From NCBI GenBank assembly GCA_008921705.1, contig VFFE01007583.1, forward strand, positions 1,993,496 to 2,057,495: 64,000 nt of DNA, given 5' to 3'. Below the pieces are notes generated by a model, which ran no database searches, was not told where the DNA came from, and was given only the letters and a program-made list of their open reading frames with translations. Position numbers and translations under genes: made by a program. Numbering within the stretch: position 1 is the first letter of the stretch; each line of letters opens with the position of its first letter. The DNA is from Burhinus oedicnemus (Eukaryota > Chordata > Aves > Charadriiformes > Burhinidae). This document shows, one piece after another, positions 49,998-63,796 of the stretch.

Positions 49998-52900
49998 AAT
50001 CAAAAAACCTGTATTATAGAAATAATCAACAATAGTAATACAGTAAAATTATTAAACATGGACTTCTTAGTATCTACCCCTCTCTTTGCTGTTATGTTCA
50101 CCCTTCCACTGCCCCTTGGGTTCTGACAATTGACAGCTTCAATTGGGCGTGCAAGTTGTCGGGATCCTGAGTCCGTTGCTGGGAGCTGTATGTTGTTAAT
50201 GATAATTGCCTCCTACTCACTGTAGGATCTGCTTAAGAGTAATTTTTATGTGTTTGCTAACACATGTTGCAAATTTTGCTCTTTCTTTGTGAGTCTGTAA
50301 GTCCATGTTAAAGCTGAATTTACTGTATAAGAAGTATGCTGCATATACTGGATACTTCTTGTTGTTCTCCTTGTTACCCTCAGCTGGTTTTGCCCAGCTC
50401 CATGTCTGCATTCCTTTAATTGATCATAGTCGAGTTTTTTATGGCTCTGGGCTCTCTAGACCCATCCTGTGTCACTTCTCTTATCATCCCATGCCTGTGC
50501 TCCTCTACCTTGTGTCCCGAGTCCCTGTTTTTAAAGCCTCCGCTGTCATATCAGGACTGTATTTCTCTGCATTACACCATTATGTTAGACCTGTGAATAT
50601 TTTGTTCTGCACAGAATAACTACTTGTTACAACTGTATGTACAGTACTACGATTATACAACACAAAGATATGCAAAAATAAAACAAACTAGGCATAGAAA
50701 CCTGGTCACTGGAAAAAAAATGCTGTTATAGCTAAACAAGCTAAAACAAAGCTTCAGGCAGGTCAAGAAAAGTTCAAAATAATCCTGACAAAACTCAGTT
50801 CTGAGGCCTTGAAACATCGGTACAAAGTCCTTAGCCTATTCCTAGCAATACTGTATATAGTGGGGCTATATCGCCTCCTCTGTAAGGGGGGCTGGAAGAG
50901 GAGAATGTAGTTTCTGAATTTCCAGAGAAGATTCTCAGGTTGCTCTTTTTATATCCTAAAGAGATAGAAATCTTTCACACATTTTTAAGTCTGGTTTTGT
51001 CTTTTTTTCTCAAGTATAGGCATTTGCTGAACATGTTTTACTGGTATGAAATAAACTCAGTTCCAAGCAGGTTTTTTTCCTTAGCAGTGGCATTCATATG
51101 CCTTACTTACCTTCTGATCAGAATGGCTCTTGAATTTATAAAACTGTCATTTGTTGATATATTTTGCATGTGAAAGACTTTTCTGTGATATATTCTATAC
51201 ATCACACAAGCTATGCTAATGAATGATTATATAAAATATTCCTCATCTAAAACATCTCAGAAAAATAAGTAAGGCAAAAGCTATAAAGCTTTTCTTTTAA
51301 AGCATGTAAATGACCTTTCTGTATTTACAAGCATGCGTAATTACTTTTACAGAAGTTTTACTCAGTCTTTGAATGATGAAGAAGCAGACACCATTCAGAA
51401 CTCCTTTAATCAACATGAATTTTTTTTTGCAGTCTATGCACCAAACATCTAAATCATAATATTCTCCAAGCACCACATATATATAAAAAAGTGTGTGTAT
51501 TTCTTATATTTGGCAGTGATTCATGCAAAGATGTAATGATTTGTAGCTGAAAGGTTCTATTATAATTTTCTGATTCACTCAATGATCAGTATTGAAAATT
51601 CACTATTTTGATTGTAATTCCAGCCATCAGATGCAGCGTAGTTGCAAATCGGTTTTGGTGCTCTTGGTCATCTATCTCTGTAACAACTAGGCTTAGCCAG
51701 AGTAATTGCTGTAAGGTGAGACCACTCTCAGCCCCAGACAGAAGAGCGGGACTTTTAGCTCTCAAGACAGAAATAATGCACGATTTATATTTTCAGATAT
51801 ATCTCAAAACATATGCTGTAATTGGATGCATAAAGAATATATGACATACTTTAAAGCATCACGAGCAGGACACGAGCTGTCTTGTTGGGATGAAGAGGAA
51901 AATACCTTAATCTTGCAAGCTCATCTAGATTGCAGTGGGGTGATGTGTAACCTGCTGACGCAGAGAGCAGTTCTCTCTGTAACAGACCTTCCACAGCCAC
52001 CTAGGTCCTTGAATTGGTTTAAGTCTGAACTGGGGTGTGAGGTGAAAGAAGTAAAACAACTTTAAAAAAAAAAATTATATATACTTAAACAGTGAATATT
52101 TCCTTTAATCTTCCTGTCACCTTGCAGTAGACAGCTGATTTACGTGTTTTCCTCAAAAAACTTATCAATGCATATTTAAATGCTTGAGCAGCCTCACTGA
52201 CTGAGAGAAATAAATTTGAGTCTGCAAAATTTCCATGAGTGCAGCATGGAAACACGGGTCTTGAGGTTTAAAATCAAATCAGATAAAACAGCATGTTCTC
52301 TTATTTAGAGCTACTGCTTTTGTTTGAAGCTAATAATTTTAAACATTAAATGTTCATATGATGAAATACCTTGCTACCTCAGTTTTTCTGTGACTATACC
52401 TTTTTAAAATGAAGTTTGAAAGTTAATGTTTAAAATATTTGTAGATGGCATTTAATTTTGCACATTGTACTGAATAATTTATTAGTGTTAAGCCCCCCTC
52501 TAACTAATTTCAAAGCAGAAACAGTGAGGACTCTTGAGTGGTTTTCTTTAAAGAGCTAAAGGGTTCATCATCTCCCTCCAGTTTCCCCTTGAAGTCTGAC
52601 TTTGCAAGCTAAAACCAAGGTGGATGATAATACTGTTAGGTACTGAACAATATTTGAATTTTAAAAGTGTTTTAGAATACACATTCATTTTGTTGTTGTA
52701 TACTAGCAACCACCTGTAGGCAATAAAAATAATAAATAGTAAACAAATTTTTAAAAAAGCCTATGCTGAAGAAGTTATGTAACTACTTATTCTGTTTGAC
52801 TTTGAGAAGACATTGGGTAGATAGTTTACATAACTAATTCTGTTTGCCAGATCTGCCAGCTGAGCTGAAGGCAAACATATTAAAAACTGAGACTTTGGAT

Positions 52901-55900
52901 AGTATAACCTTATCTAGTATTTAAACTAATATCAGAAGTTCTTGTCTGAAGGCTTAGATTTCTCCTTAATTCTGCTTTTATGACTGAGTTTGAATCGCAG
53001 TCTTTACTCTGTGTGCAACAAATTCAATTTTGCACTGAATGCTTGTGGCCAGCTGATTGGGGTTTTTTCTGAATTTCGTTAGCACTCCTTAGATATTCAC
53101 TTTATTCACATTTTTCTCCCCTCTCCCCCACCTTTTTTCTTTCTTAAAAAAGAAAACACTAGGTCCCCTACAATCTTGCTTTGGAGGGTAGAAGAGTGAG
53201 CGGTTTTTGTCCTTTTTTCTTTATTTTTCCTTTTTTTTTTTTCCTGAAGTGCAAGAAAGCCAGTAGGTTGCAGCCAGTCAGACTGCATTTTATTGCAGTT
53301 ACCCTGAGAGTCTTAAGTGCCCACGGGGGACCTAAGAGCACTCAATGAAAGAATCATGTTGAGATGTGCTGTGGCAGCAAAAAGGAATAAAAGATGCTTT
53401 GGATGCCGTAAAGTTAAATTGATCTTCACAGTGACAAGTGACAGCACTAGATAAGGTCACAGAAAATTTTACTTTTTTTAGAGGTGGTGTGCAGAAGGCA
53501 TAAGTAAGTATGGAATTTAGCATCGCATATTTGACCCAAGGTAACTAATCATCCTCCCTCCCTATGCAAACTATTGACACGAGATTAAACTTGATCTGGG
53601 ATAATGGAGACTCCAGCACATCCATGGTGACAGAAGCTAGTCTTTTCACCTTTCTACACATGTACTTCTCAGTCAGTACCCAGTTAAAGTTGCAAATGCT
53701 TCTGAGCGTAACTTGTTTTTGATTCACGTCCAAAGCAATCTACAATTTCCCAGGTAAGCATCTGTGAACGTGAGTCAAAATCCATATTCATTTTAAGTAA
53801 GGATGAAGAGCTTTGTGGACTAGGCACTAGATTTCACCAAAACTCTTCAGGGAAACTTGAAAAGTGCAAGTGTTCTATAAATGTATTTCTTACAAGGAAA
53901 TCAGTATCCTAGCTTATAATTATATTGTAGAAAAGCCCAAGTAATGCTCTTCAGGAACTAATATTTGACTCCTATTTTGGTTACAACTGATCTCTTGAAC
54001 ACTTGCAATTTTTCATAGACCACCTTACAAGACATGAACCAAAGCATGGAGAGAAATGTTAAAACTGTGTTGTTGCCTATTTAACAGCTGAAAGGATTGC
54101 AAGCAAAGAAATACAATTCAGAAAGTCTGTTACATAAAAAATGTGTATGAAAAAAGTTTTATTAACTTTAGGCAAAAATATACATTTGAAAGATCAGAAG
54201 CACTCTTGAATTTCACTTAATTCTTCATTATGGGCCATACTTGGTAAAATATTTTACAGCTAAACTTTATGCATATCTTGAAGTCCTTATTCAGCAAAGC
54301 ACTCAGGCCTTGCCAAATTGAGGTTGTTGGTACCCTGTAGTAAATTCTTTGTCCCCAATCCTGGAAGCTATTTAAATTCTTAAAGCTTATTGATTTCATT
54401 GAAGGTTATTCTCTTACTACAGTATGCATTCAGTATGCTCACAGAAAGCCATGTTGTTAAAGTAAAATCGCACTTCCCTACATCTTTGTTTACAAACAGT
54501 GCATGCAGAACTTTATGTCCAGTTTAGTAAGTCCGGAGATAATTTGTGCAACTCACAGCTGCTCATTAGCAGTCAGATTGCTTCGTTTGTTAATGTATTT
54601 TGGGGTAGAGCTGAAATAAGTATAGGTGAACAGGCACCTTTTGTATTTTGACTCTTTATTATTCTGTATAGACATGTATTCTACTCTAAGCAAGTGCATT
54701 TGCTTTCTATGCATTTGAGGAGTCTATCCTGCCTGTATGTAGAAATGTCATGTGCAGCACAATTTTAACATTGTACAAGCTGCTTGAAAAACTAAATTAA
54801 TATAGTGATGAATATTTTCCACTTTGCATTATGATTTTCAAATCTTTATTTAAAAGTAGGCCACTGAACCTTCATTTTATTGAAGTAATAGAGCATATGA
54901 AATCATATAAAATTCAGAAAGAATGTTTACAAAAACCTCTTTTATTCTTTAACATGCACAACTTTCTTCTTCTGCTTTTTTCATGGTTCTGAGAATTATG
55001 TCATTTACCACAATTGTTTCCCCTAGGAAATTAAGTAAAACAAAGCTAATTTTTCATTTGATATAAAACGAGCAGTTTATTTTCTAACATGGTTATGCAT
55101 TCTACTGAAAAGTTTATCATTTAAGGGTAGTGTTTTAATCATATGGAAGTTTCTTACTATTTCCATTGATGGAGCAGATCTACTTTTGATTTTTTTTAAA
55201 CTTTTTCTTTTTCATCATTTATTATTGAAAAACTTCCATATTTTAATTTTTAATGCATAAGTAAATTATTAATAATTTTAAACACAATTGTGATTTTCAG
55301 ATCTGGACACAAAGGTTAAAAAATGTAAAAAAATTATTTTTTTAATGTTACTGATGATTTTAACAATGGGATAATCTAAATACTGTTTAGAATAATTAGA
55401 ATAGCATGCAAGATTGTTTGAGATTATGCAGAGAATAAAAGTGTTTGTCACGGACATATATGCTACTTGTAAAATACTAAATAATGGTACTCAGTTCTGC
55501 GTTTTATGCATACACACATAACATCTATCCTGTTTATGAAAAACTTTGTTTCTTTTTTTGTTTCATTCAGTGCCATGACCATAGATCTGTTTAGTACTTT
55601 CTGACTAGGTAGGCTGACTATATAGTAGAAAACCAAAATGACCTACTTACGAATTTACTTTATTAGGCACAAAGGATTTACAAGTAAAAGAATCTAACAG
55701 AGGATTTTGACAGTGTTTTAGATTCTAGAATTTGAGAAATAAGATAAAAATCCTTTTCTTATATAAAATGACACAGGTGTCAGGACCTATTGTGACTTTT
55801 CAGAGAAAGCTAATGCAGAACTGATACAGAAATCAAGAAAACATTTTATTTATTAAGATAGATTTTATGTTGTGTTGGCTGAAGTAAATGGTGATTCACT

Positions 55901-58439
55901 TCATTGCAAGGATGATTAAATTTGTGTATAATGCTTCCCAGACAGGTGTTTTACAGATGCAGTAAATTAAAACTGAGCTTCTCTTCACGTGTTTGACAAA
56001 TAATATGAAGATAATCAGAAAAATTCAATGTTGATGCACCTGTGTGTAGGAAGTGGCCCAAATATATGAAGCAATCTAAGGGAAGATCACTTTGCACTGT
56101 TCAAGTAGTAGAAAAGAGAAGGACTGATGAAAATTAAGTAATGTATTCTTTAAAGAATATTGTTAAATCACATACTAGGTCTATCATTTAGCTGTAACAA
56201 GAATCCTTAATAAATTATGTTTAGAGGGGTAAGACAGAAAAAGTAATTGAGACCATTAACAGGAAGACTGTACTTAAGCTTTAACCATCTTTTTTCGGTG
56301 GCTTTCCAAACCTGCATTTCATTCATATGCTGACTCCTTCTCTTTCTATGTCTTTGTCTCTCTGTGGTGCATCCTCTGAAATATCTCAGCTTTGTCCACC
56401 TCAAGGTTCGCATAATCCTTTCTTCTAATTAATTTCTCACTCTTCAAAGACAAATACTTGCCAGTCATTGGTAGAAATGATCAGTAAAGAGAATTTCTGT
56501 CACACAGGAAGCGTTGAGATGTTGATGTACTGTTCTGGCCTCTATCTGCTCAAAAGTGAAAAAGGACCCCCTCCTTCTTTTGAGGGGAAATTGTTCCAAA
56601 AATACCTTAGTATACATCAAAATATTTTGCTTGAATAGCACTAACATTAAACTGTATGTTTGCCAGAGATACTTCTTGGTGACTCTTGAAGGCACTGGGT
56701 CATTGTCTCTTACCCCATTCTTCTTTATAGTTCCTGCTTTCTTTTGCCCCAGCTAAATGGATAGATTATACTGAACACATGCCAATTCTTCTTTTCACCC
56801 TGATTTTCTAGTGGGAAATATTCTGCAGAAATTCCCCCCCAGAAACCTCTTTCAAATAATGGGTTTGGATGAAACCACTTTTTCTTTGAGGGGAACCTTC
56901 TGTGAATGCAGTGTAGTTACAGTATTCAGAAATTCCTGTGAGGATTAAAAAAGAAAATAGATTCTCAAGTCTGGTTATGGTCCCTTGGCTCCACTGAGAT
57001 TCTGTAAATGACTTAATCCAACCATAAATAACCAGAGGAACATTTTCCTGCAGGCACATTTGTGCCACTGATGAGCCATTAGTTTTTCCCCTCAGGCTTC
57101 TGTGCTGGTAGGAGGCATGTTGAGAGTGATGGAGCTGACCTTCATCACTCCAGCTGAATCCTGGACTGGCATTGGCCTCATTAAGGACCCAGTGCCATTA
57201 GCATTAGAATGGCCATGTAGCAGATTGTCAGATGAGGAATATCTGCTCTCTGAAGCCCATTATCATTTGCACTGAGTGGAAACTGTGTAGTTTGATTGTA
57301 GCTTAATTCTGAATCCTTATATATGCAAGAGTTTCTGGCCCAGTCTGTAAAGTGTAGTTAATTTAATACTTACTTGCTCGGGACACTCTTAGTAAGGAAA
57401 TCTGCTGCTTCAGTATTACTCCATGAATACTTGAACATAACCAGTCACATTTATTAGCAAAGACTGCTGCTTAATGGGGAGAATCTGTTCTTTTAATGAA
57501 GAAATCTCAGATGAAAATGGTAGTTAGGTCTTTGGCTGCCTCATATGAGATTGATTCCATCCACTTACTTTTCTAAGAGCTTTCTGTCCTCCCATCACCA
57601 TGATGCAGAGCAGCGTACGCTGAACCACTGTGCCAAGTGGCTCACAGCCGACTTCGCTGTTGTTCCTTATTCCCTCTCACATTACTGAAACAGCCCTTTC
57701 TCAGACAAATGAAACCATTTATCAGCATGATTGATTTTCAAGCTCCCAAAATAATAATTCTTTTGAAATGTTTTGTGTTAACCAAGAAATCTTCTTAATG
57801 GAGTTCTAGGCTAACCTGAAGGATTCTGCTGTTAGATTTCACAAAGCAGTCTTCATTCTCCAGCCTTCCTGAACTTTGCCAGCTGTACGTTTTGCAATGG
57901 TATTCCCATTGCTTAAAAGCAGCCATTTCTGGAGTTCACATTGTGTAAATTCAGGTGAGATCAGAAGCTGGACATTCAAGCCATCTTCCCTCTGCTCAAA
58001 GTGAGCCTTTCAGGAACAAAACAGAACAAAAGAGTACTTTGTTTTTGAAAGCTGGATTCCATAATATTACGTTGTCTATAGCAATCTGCCCATTGACTCT
58101 TGGAAGAGCATTACCTTCCAGGTTGCCAAGACTTTTCTGGCTGAACTGTGGGTTTTTTTTCATCCAGATTGTCTTTGTAGACTCTCACTGAACTAGGTTA
58201 GGTTATAATCTCTACTACCTACTCAACAATAGTGTAGTAATATACTTTATTTTTCCCAAAGAGAGAAGAGTCTCAAGTTCAAAATGTTGGCTCTGAGATT
58301 AAATGACCTTAGAACTCAAGCTCTGCAACTATAGGATTCTTGACTGATTTACTGGGGAAGGGGATTAATCAGCATCATAACATTCTGCAAATCTGTTTCT
58401 GTTTGAAGAAAAACGAGATATAAAAGATAGATGAGTCAA
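49998..58439. other. AT-rich unique sequence, no gene
   Basis: About 8.4 kb with no gene I can support. It holds an ATATATAT run near 51476 followed by GTGTGTGT, an A-run at 52061-52072, and a pyrimidine-rich tract at 53107-53243 with long T-runs. Around 57060-57300 the sequence is less AT-rich and of even composition, which could suit a conserved non-coding element, but that cannot be judged without alignment. Confidence 0.5.
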
Positions 58440-58800
58440 TAGTCCCGAGAATTTTTTCTGCACTGGGGCGAGGGAAGGGGTTTGTGCAAGAGAGAGAGAT
58501 AGTGCAGGGTTCTTTCTGGATCTCAATAAGAAAGGACTGACAACAAATGGCTTAATAAAATAGCTGTTTTAATAAGACAGAGTAAAATGAGGAATATAGA
58601 TAACGAGTAAATCTTATATCCCTCCAGATGCTGGGAAACCCCTCTTTCATGCAGTACTGAAGAGACCCCATATGGATTTTCCTATGGCGCTCTCAGCAGA
58701 TCCTGTCCGTGGATGAATGTCCTCCTTTTTGGCCATTCAAACAATTATAATTCATCCACGCTAATTCATCCACATACAATGGTTTCCCAGTCAGGATCAC
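58440..58800. other. Possible degraded LTR-like segment with repeated ATTCATCCAC words
   Basis: GGGGCGAGGGAAGGGG near 58465, then GAGAGAGAGA, AATAAAATAGCTGTTTTAAT near 58554 and a GC-richer 3' part make this segment unlike its flanks. The word CGTGGATGAAT at 58708 is answered by ATTCATCCACG at 58750, and TAATTCATCCAC recurs at 58762. An LTR is one reading. No ends or target duplication could be set. Confidence 0.25.
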
Positions 58801-61291
58801 TACAGACATACTTTGACAAGAGCTAGTACTGTCAAGAGCAAACTAAAATCACTAGAAGGAAATGTGTAATTCAATCCAAGCTGGCATAATTGCTGCTTCT
58901 GAAACACAAGTGTTCATGTCAAGAGGCTACAGTATACAGGAAAAGAGCATTTTATGGATTACTGAAAATTCTATGCATGAGGAGAAAAGCAGGTTTGAAT
59001 TCTCTATAGTCTAATAACTAAGAGGTTGTTAAGTAGGGTGTGATTTTACTTCTTTTAGAGGCAATGACAAAAATCCCATTTATTTATATGTGAGTCAAAT
59101 TTTTTGTAGAAAAGGCTGAATAGCACATCCGAAACCCATATTTCTTACGATTTAATTTAATTCTTAAGCTTAAATTCTTTTAACATTTCTCAAAATCTGA
59201 TTACAGATAGATTGTTTGCTAATGCCTGTTCCATTAGCAAATATACAAATATCTTTCAGAAAGCAGGCGGACACTTAATTTCACACTGCGGTGATGGTTT
59301 TAATATTTATTGTATATGCAACAGCAAATTATTTCACATTAGATGGGAACAGCTTGCGTTCATAGTAGGTAACGAGGCTCACACTTTCATGACTGCAGCA
59401 TATGCTGCACATCAGGGAACTTGCCCAATGACCTTCCATTCCTTAGCATTCTGAGATTGTGTATAATGTGCATAGTAGGAGTAATACAACACTCGTTCGG
59501 GTGACAGAAATTACTTAAATAAGAAAAGGTATGTTCACAATAAGCAGTTGTATTTGCTGACCTGGACAGTATCATTCTCATCTTCTGACTTATTCTAAGT
59601 TAAGATTGGTTTGAACGATGCCACTGAAACCACACATGGAAGATTTTTTATTTATTTTTTTATTCAAGGTACATGGGATGGGGTAGAATATTTTAGTCAG
59701 AATTGCATAGTACTCTAAAACCTTCATTTCTGAGCCAAAACCATTATTTTTTTCTATAACTTATTAGATACCCATATTTGTGTTGTATGCTGTTTTGCTC
59801 CACAACTGGTTCTGCTGACTTTGGAGAAACTGTTGTGAGAATTGTGCTCCTTCTCAATATCCATAAGAGTATATTGACACTACAGGCTATACTTGCTTGT
59901 TGACTGATGTCCGTGAGTTCACTTGCATGATTTACATATGGACTCGTCTGTGTCGCTTCCTTCTTATAGATACATAGATACGTACCGTCATCTGTACACA
60001 AGCTCTCCTGTGGTAATTGACATTGTGAGGATCTCCTATCTACAGAGGGATAACATAGGTTTTCAGTGTTGTGCAGTATGAAGCGTTTTTTTGTGGGTAA
60101 AATGCAAGACATCACATCTTCCCCTCACAGCCCTAAAAGCTGAAGTGATGTCGCTATATTGTCACAGAATGATCTTGAAAGCCTGTAAACATGTTTTTAT
60201 TACAAGGTCATGTATGTTTAGTCAGGCCATGGTACCATCAGATAGGCTAGCTGTGGGACGATCGTTAGGCAGTCAGCAAAGCTTTAGAGAACATTTTAGA
60301 TCTTTCAGCCTTGTGGAAGTATGCTGAAATCTCAAGAAAAATGTAGTATATTAATTAAAATTTGGGTTGATGTAATAAGTGAGGCTGTTACCGCTTATAC
60401 CCACTTGAACACCAGCTTCTGGAATTGCAGAACTAGCATAAACTTGTGGGATCTTTCTTCCTTGCACATATGTAATGACTATTCTTTGTTACAAAATTTC
60501 TGAATGGCACAGCAAACCATCATGAAGGATCCTGAGTCATTGCAGTTGCATTGCAATTTACCCCATACCTGTGCAGAAGCAGTTCACTAATCACTACCTG
60601 AAAACTGGCTTTACTAAATGTTACACGCCATTTTTCATTGGGTTAGTGCTTGTGATTCATACTCGGGCAGCTGTTACTACCAATTTGGGTTGTTATTTTT
60701 AAAGGAAATCCTATAAGAGTAGAAAGAAAACCTAAATAAATTTCCTATTTTTTAGGAAACATGGTTTCCATTTCATATTGCAGCTGTTGGTTAAACACCA
60801 ACATGGAGTTTTCTTCCTAGAAAAACCGGCAAAATTGTCAGCCGCAGAAGAAATTATCCCTTCTGTTCTACAGAATTAAGTGGACCAGTTAGATATGTTG
60901 ACAAACACAAGTGAAGTATGAGACCTAAGAAGTAGATACTCATTTAGCTACTTACCAGTAACAGAATGCTGACAATGACCAAGAATGCGTTTAGTGGATT
61001 GTGGGTAAGATGGTGCTGCCTGCAAAACCTGTGAGATGCCATTAGCTTCATTCAGATTGGGGATGTCTTCTATAAAATATTTCAAATTCTTCCAAAAGAA
61101 GAGGATTACCAGAATAAGAATCAGAGTTTGTGGAACCTAACTACTGAGGGGGAGATCCTGCTCTTGAGAATTTGTACTCTAATGCACGGGCTTAATTATA
61201 CTTCACAGTAAAAATGTAAAAGTACAGGGAGCCTCCTATGAATAGATCATCAGGAGAGTGCCAGAGCTTCTTGTCTCAACAATTAAGAATG

Positions 61292-61317
61292 CTGCCACAT
61301 CAAATAGGATGTGGCAG
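61292..61317. repeat. Perfect 10-bp hairpin with 6-base loop
   Basis: CTGCCACATC and GATGTGGCAG are exact reverse complements, separated by AAATAG. The stem has six G:C pairs, so it would be stable as RNA or as extruded DNA. There is no T-run after it on either strand and no gene context. Confidence 0.85.
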
Positions 61318-61468
61318 AGCTGTTACTCGTAGTTAAATATTTTGCAGCAAAGGAGGAGGAAATTTTGTATATGGGTGCTGATTAGTAGAAGAGCAGTTTT
61401 AGGCAAATATAGAAATTACGTGCAAAGCATGTAAAAAAAACAGTTGTGAAAACACTTTGTGCTTCTGT

Positions 61469-61506
61469 GTCTAAACCTATTCTTTGGGTCTAAACTTATT
61501 CTTTGG
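61469..61506. repeat. 19-bp tandem duplication
   Basis: GTCTAAACCTATTCTTTGG is followed at once by GTCTAAACTTATTCTTTGG. The copies differ at one position (C/T). This looks like a fairly recent local duplication. Confidence 0.95.
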
Positions 61507-63746
61507 CTGTAGTTGTTTACACACCTTTAAATGCTTGAGGTCAGGAGGAACTTGGGAAAGAGGAAAAGTGATCTATGGAATGGTTCTATATCCTCTGTTT
61601 TGTATAAAGCCGGATACACCTTAGATATTCACTGTGACTGTACCGGACATATTATAATCAGATATTACTCTTGAGCGATAGCAGTGTGACATACTGGTTA
61701 CCGGACTAAATTTCGCTGCTCAAATACTGGAATAAATTCTTTGATATCCACTCAAATACCTTATTTTTTTTAAGATATATCTGCTTAGCCTTGGGTTCCT
61801 ATAATGACTCCTCAAGAGTGATTGCCTTGATTTTGCATGTGATGTCAACAGTAAAAGAATGGAGTTTTGGTATGGAGTTGGAACCGTACTCAAAAGACCA
61901 ACTGACATCTTGTAAACCTCTGCACAGCTGGAGCATATACTGGACAATGAGTGACCTGAACCTTGTGAAATTTTTTTCATATGGCTTGTGCCAGTAATTC
62001 ATGTCTTTCACACTTTTAAATCGATCTGTGGAGTATGCTTTTAAGTGAAGCTTCATATAAAGATGTTTATATTTTAACTGATATAGAATGAAGTTATCAC
62101 TTACTTAGCAGGTCCCTCAAAGTGATGAGATGATATCTGTTTGTTTTCTATTTTGAATAGATAATTTTGCTAATATAGTTGAGAGATGTTTTATTTTATG
62201 TATTTATTAATTCTTAATGTCTTGGGCCTTAGAGGCTTCCTCAATTTCTTCTTCCCAGTCTGATCCTCAAAATTGAGATGATGTGCAAGGAGACACAATG
62301 CCTAGAAAAAATAAAATCTGACATATGTATCCTGGAAATAAGATGCATGATGTTTTAGACTGTGGATTATGGCTTCCTTAAAACCTAGGGCAACTTAGCA
62401 AAAGCTATGGTCACTAGCTATTTCGTTATCAAGATTAGATCTTCCTTCTTTTTTCCTTAAAAAAACCTGCCTTAGTTTAAACAAGAATTAATTTAATGAC
62501 TTTTTCTAAATTAAAATTAAACTAAATTATCACATAAATGCCATTCAGTCTTCATTAATAAGTAGGTCCTGTGTTATCTTCAGTTTAATTCTGAAATTCA
62601 CCACACCTTAGTTGTCCAACAAAACTTCAATTATCTGCCCTTCATAGTTTTCACTGTTCTGCCAGAATGGGTAGAATAGGTGTGTTAAAATCATAAAATT
62701 GTTCTGAATTTTTACAGGTTGGGTGCAAATTGATGCCTTTTTACACTTGCAAAGTTTGAATACTTTCTATAACTTCATTTCCATATGTAAATTCCATACT
62801 AATATCAAATAACCAAATTAACTCCTTCAAGAAATTTTTTTATTTTTTTGCCATCCAATACCCATAAGAAATTAAAATCTTCCCCAAAGACTCATGTGAG
62901 AGAGTCAATACATGCAACTAGGTCAAATTTCATTAGCTATGTCTTAGTCCCAGGTTCTCTGTAGTTGTAGGTCTTCAAATGGTAGCCCAGTTGCCTCTTC
63001 CAAGCCCTCCTCCAAAATGATACTGAGAGGTGCCACAGCTTATGGAAGGTGCCGTTCTTATGGAAGTATGATATGATTAAATATTTCCATAGAAGATGCT
63101 GAACGTAGCAAAATATAGCAGTTAGTTGAGTATTTTGCCTCTTCTATTGCAATAGAATATATACTCTTTTAAATTAAATGTATCTATAGATCCTGAATTG
63201 GTTATTACTAGTTAAAATCATAAATTCTAGAGTTCAGCTAAGAGCTGAACAGATCTCCTGCTTTTTCTATTTATGCTTTTGTTCAGGAAATAAAGCACTG
63301 ATTTTTATACCCCACTTGGACTCCATTTCTGCAAAAAGTAGAAGGCAGTAAAAGATGAACTGGTGGCATCCTACTACTATAATATCTGTAGGCAGTTGCT
63401 TCAAATAAATAATTATTGTATTTTACATATGGTTCACGGTACTTCATTTTTCACAAAGAAGCACAGAAGAGCTCTTCATAGTTTCAGAAGGAGAGAGGCA
63501 GGAAGCTTTTGAGAATACACAGTGGACATTTTGTCTTAAGAGCCTGTTTGTTGGGTAAAAATCCTGAAATGTTAGCTAATTATCAAAAGGCAGAAAGAGG
63601 AGTATACCCGCTAATTGCTGCAGTAGGACTTGTTGAACTTCAAGAACACTAGGGAAAAAATGAATATCGTTCTTGCTGTGCTTGATTGTAATCATTCAGA
63701 TTTAGCAGAAAAATACCAATTTAACTAATCAAGTTAAACTTAAAAT

Positions 63747-63796
63747 ATGCAAATCCAAGGGAGCAAAACAATTTTATCTTTGAGCATTATGCAAAT
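63747..63796 (+). promoter_or_regulatory. Pair of octamer (ATGCAAAT) motifs
   Basis: ATGCAAAT occurs at 63747-63754 and again at 63789-63796, on the same strand and 42 bases apart, about four helical turns. The octamer is the classical site for POU-domain (Oct) factors. No gene is visible nearby. Chance of one octamer in 64 kb on two strands is high; two so close is less so. Confidence 0.3.

Noticed and set aside
49938..50126. KEKAN-repeat peptide
   Set aside because: Translation of a 15-bp minisatellite. No support for a gene.
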